Shown here one piece after another: positions 53,299 to 64,000 of a DNA stretch of 64,000 nucleotides. A model generated the notes under the pieces. That model was not told the DNA's origin, did no database searches, and was given only the letters and a program-made list of their open reading frames with translations. This DNA comes from Chytriomyces cf. hyalinus JEL632. Taxonomy: Eukaryota; Chytridiomycota; Chytridiomycetes; Chytridiales; Chytriomycetaceae. Position 1 is the stretch's first letter. Each line of letters opens with the position of its first letter. The stretch covers positions 62,001-126,000 of the forward strand of contig JAIWWG010000063.1 of assembly GCA_025435555.1 (NCBI GenBank), in the 5' to 3' direction. A program made the translations under genes and the position numbers.

Positions 53299-54884
53299 TG
53301 GGGGTGTTTTGGAGAGCGGCTTTTGCTTGGACTTGTGTGATAGGTAATGGCTGGGTGTTTCTTCCCATCGAAGTGTTTGTACCTCGTGCAATACAAAAGG
53401 TAGCTTCTTTATTGTCCGAGTATGCCTCCTTCCACATCAATCCAAAAATGATTACGTGCGGCTTCTCCGGTGAGTTTGCATACAGCTTGATCTGCTTGAG
53501 ACAATGTGTGGCATTGTAGAAGAGCCTTCTTCTAGAGTATGGACTATCTGGCAGTTCTCAAAAGGTTTTGCACACTTTCTCCAGCAAGACGTCGCCATGG
53601 CCAGGTGGAAGTGTAACCCATCCATGAGTGTTGAACTGCTGGGACCTCAAAAAACCAACATTCGAGCCGTATGAGATGATGTCATTGACCAGTTTGATGT
53701 GGAGCCAATCAACATCAAAGTCACTGTAAATGAAGACATCGGCATGATACGTCAACTCCTGCTCCGAATCTCCAGTATTTCTTGCAGGCTCCAATTCTCG
53801 CCACGCCTCACATTGGTGTGTATGAATGAGCTGAAGATGTTATCCGACATGGTGAATCTATGACGATACTTGCGTGTGATGGCGGCAGGCATTTCATTAT
53901 CAGGACGCTCTGATTGGGAGGACACCAGGGGTGAGAGACTTCCTTGACACTTGTCAACCAGCAGTTACCTTTGTCGGGTATGGCGTCAAGATACAGCTGA
54001 AGGATCTGTGGTTTTTTTTTTCCTTATTTTGGCTTTCAAGAAACACATACAGTACGGTATTTTCAACCGTCAGTATTCTCAACCAGCTTCAGCCCAACTG
54101 ATGCAATGATTCTGCCAAAGGTGTCCAAGCGCTCATCAAACCAACGCACGCACGCATATCATAGACTTTGCGAATGTCGACTTCGCACCGTCTTCACTGA
54201 GCCACTCAAGCAACTGTTGGACCCATCCACCCGTTAGAAGCCCAAAAAGCAAATAAAGTAATCTGCGCAAGTGTTGGTCGAATCCAAGTTCTACAGAATG
54301 CATATTCATGGATCAGATCTGAAAGCATGCGCAAAAGTTTATTTTTAAACGTACTTGAACTGTGCCGCTTTGTGCGCGCCACATTCTTGGCCAGGTTCGC
54401 ATCCGAAAATACATCTGCGAAGCACCCCATTAGCGCTCAAGCCTCAACACGAACGCTACAAACCAGCCACAAAATCTCGCAAATTCTCGGGTTTATGCTG
54501 CAACACTTGGCTCATGACATGGTTCAGAATGTCGGTCGCGAAGGTATCGCTCGTTGTCAATACGCGTTCGGATTTGGTTGGAGGTGTTGGATACTCAGCA
54601 CGTGTATGGTAAGAGGCTAGTTTAAACCTCATCTTCGCGCAGAGTCTCGCGTTGCTGGGCTGTGAGAACGCTGGTTTCCATTTTTTTTGTTTTCAAACAG
54701 GCCATGCTTTGACAATTTCAGATTCATTCTAATTCCCCCACCTGCACACACGCAACAAAGCAATCTCAGTTTCATTCAACACTAAAAAGACCCGGCAGAA
54801 ACTCAGATCTAAAACACACCCAAATAACCCTGTTTCAACAAAAATGAGGATATTCCATCATCCCACGCCCCCACTCTAGCGTGC
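53299..54884. other. Gene-poor stretch with decayed minus-strand coding fragment
   Basis: A minus-strand fragment at about 53970-53558 reads RKYRHRFTMSDNIFSSFIHT and, after a frame change, ADVFIYSDFDVDWLHIKLVN and FNTHGWVTLPPGHGDVLLEK, ending at a TTTTGA stop. It looks like the end of a real protein, now broken. No family is recognised. ORFs around 54200-54640 are unsupported. The last 240 bases are the 3' flank of AlaRS. Confidence 0.4.
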
Positions 54885-58565
<3,681 letters not shown>

Positions 58566-59140
58566 TGCGTAGTATGTTGTTGCTGTTGTTGGAAGAGTTT
58601 TTGCGCTGATTCTCGAGGCTGGTTTTGTGATGGCGGCCGCGATTCTTGCCCGAGTCAGGAGTATTTTGTCTTCTTTTTTTATTGCAAGTATTTATGATGG
58701 CCACATGTCCAATTTACAAATTTAGTTATTGCCTTCCCACTTTGCACAGACCAGTGATTCACACGCATGTGGGATATGATTAGTCTGTCTTCACAAAGGA
58801 AGAATAGAATGCCTGCTTGAGAAACCGCGTTTTTGCAGTCATTGATTTTGTGAAGATGGATTCAGTTTGTGGGTTGTGTGGCGTGAGGCGATGTTGCAAG
58901 TGCAAGTATTCTTTACAGTGGCCATATCACACGCAATAAATCTGATTGGACGATGGATATATTTTTGGTCATACCTGGATACCCATTGTAGTAGTGCTCC
59001 AATCATTTCAATGCCGGTGAACAATGATTGGTCTTGGACACAATGCAATGTGCGTCCAGTTTGCCGCCACGCGCCTATAAATAGCCTCCCTCCCAACTGG
59101 CTTAGACAACACCATCCAACACTCACAATCATCTTTGAAA
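58566..59140. other. Divergent intergenic region, AlaRS / secreted repeat gene
   Basis: 575 bases. The AlaRS-proximal part has CAA/TTG-rich repeats (TGTTGTTGCTGTTGTTGG near 58572) and reads through in another frame without a mitochondrial-leader-like start. The other end holds a TATA box at 59076. No gene in between. Confidence 0.5.
59076..59083 (+). promoter_or_regulatory. TATA box of the secreted repeat protein
   Basis: TATAAATA within GCGCCTATAAATAGCC, 58-65 bases upstream of ATG 59141, followed by an ACAACACCATCC-type leader. Confidence 0.65.
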
Positions 59141-60103
59141 ATGAAAACTACCGTACTTCTGGCCGCTTTGTTGGCGCTGCACCAGACCCTGGCTATACCT
59201 CTTCAGCAAAGGGATACTGCGCTTGACCTGCCAAACCGAGACTCATTCAGCGAGTTTGTAAAACGAGGACCAGACGCGTGAGTTTTTTAAAACTGCATCA
59301 CTTGCATTAATCGGCTGATTGTTTTTCACAGACAAATTCACGCCCGAGACCCAAGAAAACACGGCAAACATTCCAAGAAACACGGTGGCCATAAGGAAGG
59401 GCACCACCAGAAAAAGGCTGGTAGCCCGTCTTACCATGTTCCTCGAGATGCTGAATCGCCATTGGACTTGGATCAGCGAGACCCAGTAGTCATGTATCGT
59501 CCACCAAATGTTCGAGACCAGGGAGGCAATACAGACTCACCTCTGGATCTTGACCAACGTGATGATGGTGACGATCAGGATGATGCAGAAGATGAGCCTA
59601 TGGAGGTCGATGGAGGTGATGGTGAGCAAGGAGAACCACACGACCTTGAAGAGCGGGATCAAGACGCGTTGGACCTTGACCAAAGAGACCCGGCCTCTTA
59701 CTTTCCAACAAGGCTCAACACGGTAAACCGCAAAAAGAGAGAACTTCCCTTGAAACGCGGGTTCCTTCCAGCGCCAATCGTCAAAATTAACCGGCGTCCA
59801 CCAAGAGATGCTCCCTCCGACAGCCCACTGGACCTTGATCAGCGGGATCCAAGCTTCCGCCCTCCAATGCCCATCGCCCTTCCAAAAGACTTCAAGAAAC
59901 GACGTGACTCCGACTCTCGGACAGAAGCACGGGACTCAGCCATGGACACTCCCGATCTGGACCAGCGAGACTTGTCCTTCTCTGGGATAGCACCCATCGT
60001 ACGGAACAAGGGCAGCGTGGGGAGACGTGATTTGACTGACGATCTTTCCATCTCGTTCAATGCAATTGCGCCCATCTCTCGGAAAAAGAAAGGGACGAAC
60101 TGA
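59141..60103 (+). CDS. Secreted repeat protein, candidate Kex2-processed multi-peptide precursor
   Basis: Exons 59141-59277 and 59332-60103 join in phase (about 302 residues). A clear signal peptide (MKTTVLLAALLALHQTLAIP) is followed by five copies of a [S/D]-P-LDLDQRD-type motif (ESPLDLDQRDP, DSPLDLDQRDD, DALDLDQRDP, DSPLDLDQRDP, DTPDLDQRDL) and an ancestral-looking ALDLPNRD in exon 1. Between them lie basic processing-like sites (VKRG, RKKRE, LKRG, NRRP, KKRRD, GRRD) and a second repeated element with F...(A/P)PI(V/A/S)..(K/R), seen in FLPAPIVK, FRPPMPIALPK, FSGIAPIVRNK and FNAIAPISRKK. There is a His/Lys-rich block near residues 50-70 and a very acidic block. The layout resembles Kex2-cut precursors of repeated peptides (pheromones, cyclic-peptide precursors), but function is inferred from architecture only. 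No family recognised. Confidence 0.75.
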
Positions 60104-60486
60104 GGATTGCGCTTCTTCACAAATGCAATTACTTATTGGCACCAACCCTTATTATATTCCACATGACCAGCGAGATGGCTTCAGTTGTGTCTTCTTACCC
60201 CATTCGATAGCAATAAATGATATCAAATAATGTTTACGTGGCAAAGTCACCTTTCCACTTGCTTGATACAGTGTTCCCATGCATGAGGCCAGAGCATTCT
60301 GTGCTGTATTTCAAGCAGGGGAGTCACTGCGGTGGTGAGTTCAGAAACCGAATAAAACGGCAAACCAATAATAAAAGCGGTTGCCTGCAAATAAATATCA
60401 ATTATTCCGGCGTGTTTGCGTGGGAACTCTCGAGCAAATCAGTTCACGTCGCTGGCGATCGAAAGCAACTGACAAAGGATACCTCA
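60104..60486. other. Intergenic between secreted repeat gene and RNR1
   Basis: About 380 bases. It holds the 3' flank (GCAATAAATG near 60210) and the RNR1 promoter. The frame in phase with RNR1 stays open upstream from about 60217 but lacks family similarity. A GAATAAAACGGC motif near 60350 is not a 3' end of either neighbour. Confidence 0.4.
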
Positions 60487-63400
60487 ATGAACGAAGAAGA
60501 AGAAGTCGTGTCCGGAAACGGCCTCGCATTTGAAAAAGGAATGCACGGAAAATGGACAAAGTTGAATCGAAAAAAGTATCAGCGAAACACCAAAGCACCA
60601 TTCGGAATGTTTGTTTTTAAACGAGACGGACGGCGAGAGAGAGTTGCGTTCGACAAGATCACTGCGCGAATCAACAAGCTGTGCTACGGCCTTGACCCTG
60701 CTTTCGTCGATGCTGCCCAAGTTGCCCAGAAGGTTTGCATTCTTCCGCTCCCCCTCTTCTTAAATACCCGCCGCCGCGCTGCACGGCTGCATGCGCTTTC
60801 GCTCATGCGCGCCCATTCTATTTATATCTGTCACGCTTGCTCACTGGCAAAAACCTGAAACGCAGGTTATCCAAGGAGTCTACCAGGGCGTCACAACCGT
60901 CGAGCTCGACAACCTTGCCGCCGAGACTGCCGCTTATTTGACGGTATGTCGTTTGCTATCGGGTGTTTTTGCGCATGTTCTCGCATGCTTTCGAATCTTT
61001 TCACTATTTCCAATGTCAATTCTTCGGACATGACTAATCAACAAAATGATTTTATCAACAGACGACTCACCCAGACTACGCAACATTGGCTGCGCGTATC
61101 GCAGTCTCAAATCTGCACAAGGAAACCACGAAACTGTTTTCCACGGTTGTTTCAAACTTGCATACATACTGCCACCCCAAGACAGGCCTGCATCAGCCCA
61201 TGGTCTCCAAAGAGACGCACGACATTATCATGAAGAACGCAGAGGTTCTCAATGCCGCCATCATTTACGACAGAGATTACTCGTACAACTACTTTGGATT
61301 CAAGACACTTGAGCGCAGTTACTTGCTCAAGATTAACGGCGTGGTTGCTGAGAGGCCTCAGCACATGCTCATGAGAGTATCTGTTGGAATTCACGGAGAT
61401 GACATTGATGCCGTTATTGAAACTTGTACGTCTTTTTTGGCGAGTAAACATTTTTTTGCTTGCAGCTGACGGAATTTCTTTCAGATAACCTGCTCTCTGA
61501 GCGATTTTTCACACATGCTTCACCGACTCTTTTCAATGCTGGAACTCCACACCCGCAGCTTTCATCGTGCTTCTTGCTGACAATGAAAGATGACTCAATT
61601 GAAGGAATCTATGAAACCTTGAAAAGCTGTGCCATGATTTCAAAGAGTGCAGGTTTGTTTAAGTTTTTTTTTCGCGTTCTCAAATGCATCCGCTAATATT
61701 TTGCAACAGGTGGTATCGGTATCAACATCCACAAAATCCGCGCGTCCGGATCTTACATCGCTGGAACAAACGGTCACTCAAATGGTATCATTCCTATGCT
61801 GCGTGTTTTCAACAACACTGCCCGTTATGTCGACCAAGGAGGAAACAAGCGGCCCGGAGCGTTCGCCATTTACTTGGAGCCATGGCACGCCGATATTTTC
61901 GAGGTAATATCAATCGAAAAACATCCACATATTCTTCGACACATCCTGATGATTTCTTTATCAGTTCCTCGATTTGAAAAAGAACACTGGAAAGGAAGAG
62001 AACCGTGCCCGAGACCTTTTCTATGCGTTGTGGATTTGTGACTTGTTCATGAAGCGAGTTGAAGCCAACGGCGACTGGTCACTCTTTTGTCCAAGCGAAG
62101 CCCCTGGTCTTGAAGACTGCTGGGGTGAAAAGTTTGAAACTTTGTACGAGTCCTACGAACGGAAAGGCTTGGCCCGTAAAGTTGTCAAGGCCCAAAAATT
62201 GTGGTACGCCATCATTGAGTCTCAAACCGAGACGGGCACCCCATACATGCTGTACAAGGATGCATGCAACAGCAAGAGCAACCAACAGAACTTGGGAACA
62301 ATCAAGTGCAGTAACTTGTGCACTGAAATTGTCGAGTACACTTCCCCAGATGAAATTGCCGTTTGCAACTTGGCCTCCATCTCCCTTCCTGCATTCGTCA
62401 TCAACAAGACTACGTATGACTTCCAGAAGCTTCGTCAAGTAAGCTGATTTTGTGTTTCTTTTTGTTTTGGATGCCTGTGTGTCTGATTTTTTTTTCGTTC
62501 TCAGGTCACAAAAGTGATGACCAAGAACTTGAACAAGATTATCGACATCAACTTCTACCCTGTGATTGAAGCCGAGAACTCAAACAAGCGCCATCGCCCA
62601 ATCGGACTTGGAGTCCAAGGTCTCGCTGACGCGTTTATCAAGATGCGCCTTCCATTTGACTCTGAAGGAGCAAAGGACCTCAACAAGAAAATTTTTGAGC
62701 ACATGTACTTTGCCGCCCTGGATGCATCTTGTGAAATTGCTGAACGCGATGGAAGCTACTCTACCTATGCCGGAAGCCCCGTTTCTAAGGGAATTCTGCA
62801 ACCAGACATGTGGAACATGGATCTGTCAGATAGCGACCTGGACTGGGCATCTCTCCGTGCACGCATTGCTAAGTTTGGTGTGCGCAACAGTTTGCTGATG
62901 GCGCCCATGCCCACTGCAAGCACGAGTCAAATTTTGGGCAACAATGAGTGTTTTGAACCATACACTAGCAACATTTACACGCGCCGAGTACTTGCCGGCG
63001 AGTTTCAAATTGTGAACCCTCACTTGTTGAAGGACTTGACTGAACTTGGACTGTGGAATGATGTCATGAAGAACCGCATTATCGCCGAGAATGGAAGTGT
63101 TCAGAGAATCAGTTCAATCCCAGTGGACATCAAGGCGATTTACAAAACTGTCTGGGAAATTAGTCAAAAAGTGATAATTGATATGGCCGCAGACCGTGGT
63201 GCTTTCATTGGTATGTTGTGGATTTCCACAAATGTCATAGACCGTTCTAATTATGTTATATTTTTCAGATCAATCCCAGTCTTTGAACATTCACTTGGCG
63301 GACCCCAACTACGGCAAGCTTACGAGCATGCACTTTTACGGATGGCGAAAGGGTCTCAAGACGGGAATGTACTACCTGCGTACCCGGCCTGCTGTCGACG

Positions 63401-63561
63401 CCATCAAGTTTACTGTGGACGCTGAAGCTGTGAAGCGTGAGCGTGCTGTTGAAGATGCTGAGAGCGGCGAGAATGCAGAGGAGGCATCAGGAAGCACGAA
63501 TATGGCAGCGATTTCTTGCTCGATTGACAATCGGGATGCATGCGAAATGTGCTCCGGTTGA
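60487..63561 (+). CDS. RNR1: Ribonucleoside-diphosphate reductase large subunit
   Basis: Class Ia R1 subunit: reduces NDPs to dNDPs with a partner R2. Eight exons: 60487-60729, 60867-60942, about 61062-61423, 61485-61651, about 61710-61902, about 61966-62440, about 62505-63210 and about 63270-63561. The ATP cone is [20 protein letters not shown], preceded by a 40-residue N-terminal extension not usual in the family. The catalytic barrel has [20 protein letters not shown] (redox Cys), [40 protein letters not shown], a KCSNLCTEI block, [20 protein letters not shown] (N-x-C-x-E active site) and [17 protein letters not shown]-terminal CEMC pair (DACEMCSG end) would shuttle electrons from thioredoxin. 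The upstream open frame was not used because ATG 60487 has the better context and no similarity lies before it. Confidence 0.95.
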
Positions 63562-63721
63562 TTCTAATGATAAGGTTGTTTTGTTGTTGTCATTGGTTGT
63601 CTCTGTCACCCAGTGTTTTGTTCGAGTTGGGGTCTGTAATTTAAAAATAATAAACGTTTGTTTTTTTACCAAATTGTCATTTAAAAAGTTTGGCTTGTGT
63701 CTGCAATCAAAACAAGATAAA

Positions 63722-64000
63722 ATGCGACATATTCTGGACGCGTCGCAAACACTTGCCCGCGATTTTGTAAGTGCTGGAAGAATGCTCGGTCATGGCATAT
63801 GTGAATGACATGTTCTGTCCAAAGGGGTACTTTGAGTTTACGGAGTATGAGCGGCACTGGGACACGCTGATATCGCACATCCACAACCACGAACCCGTCA
63901 TTCGATATGCCGCATTAAAGGGAACTATGATGGCAGTTCTATCCGTCACGCGTACTGTTGGCAATATCGAAACTCTTATCCGTCTGGTCATGGCCTTGAC
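63722..64000 (+). CDS. Unknown protein, 3' partial at window edge
   Basis: Exon 63722-63766 (MRHILDASQTLARDF) joins in phase, across a 58-base intron (GTAAGT...CAAAG), to 63825 onward (GYFEFTEYERHWDTLISHIH, PVIRYAALKGTMMAVLSVTR, then IETLIRLVMAL), which runs off the window. The second exon is helical and looks like HEAT/ARM-type or similar solenoid sequence, but no family is recognised. An alternative start at ATG 63792 would retain the intron sequence. Confidence 0.55.

Noticed and set aside
54327-54620. 97-codon plus-strand ORF downstream of AlaRS
   Set aside because: No family, no promoter signal, overlapping alternative frames of similar length on both strands.

Overview
The window looks like nuclear DNA of a zoosporic (chytrid-type) fungus; that placement is inference. 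Genes are split by short GT-AG introns (about 45-110 nt). The conserved proteins are eukaryotic/fungal: Sen1, Srb6/Med22, Doc1/Apc10, Cwh41-type glucosidase I, proteasome alpha, importin-7/8, AlaRS and Rnr1. A ZMYND10 orthologue (a cytoplasmic assembly factor for motile-cilium dynein arms) argues for a flagellated stage. Tyrosinase, an NmrA-like reductase and small secreted cysteine-rich or repeat proteins also fit a saprotrophic fungus.

Layout. 1-1279: 3' part of a tyrosinase. 1980-7506: two doubtful small ORFs, an exostosin-type glycosyltransferase (-) and ER glucosidase I (+, 16 exons), the last two divergent. 7507-12944: repeat-rich, with a SINE-like repeat carrying a tRNA-like A/B box and an apparently intact MULE DNA transposon (TIRs and 8-bp duplication) that ends about 30 bp upstream of the likely ZMYND10 start. 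12975-21041: dense housekeeping block (ZMYND10, importin-7/8, MED22, PSMA6). 21042-41015: a transposon island with Copia gag remains, a second copy of the SINE-like repeat split by a 14.7-kb head-to-tail array of three LINE-type retrotransposons, and a PIF/Harbinger relic. 41016-48940: SEN1, a beta-class-like GST and APC10. 48941-54884: NmrA-like reductase, a secreted two-domain cysteine-rich protein, a seven-TM protein and a decayed fragment. 54885-64000: cytosolic AlaRS, a secreted repeat/Kex2-type precursor, RNR1 and the start of an unknown gene.

The most unusual structure is the LINE array. All three elements (minus strand) end in the same 12-mer GTTAAGGTTAGC, and a fourth copy flanks the outer edge. 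The 12-mer is the D-arm/A-box region of the tRNA-like part of the interrupted repeat. This suggests LINEs that insert into tRNA-like sequence, regenerate their target, and then stack. One member keeps only ORF1 plus a 25-codon ORF2 remnant.

The second unusual item is a secreted protein at 59141-60103. It repeats an LDLDQRD motif and alternates it with SF..API-type segments bounded by dibasic sites, like a multi-peptide precursor.

Exon boundaries were placed by eye from GT/AG sites, reading-frame continuity and family conservation. Boundaries given without qualification preserved frame; the rest are approximate.
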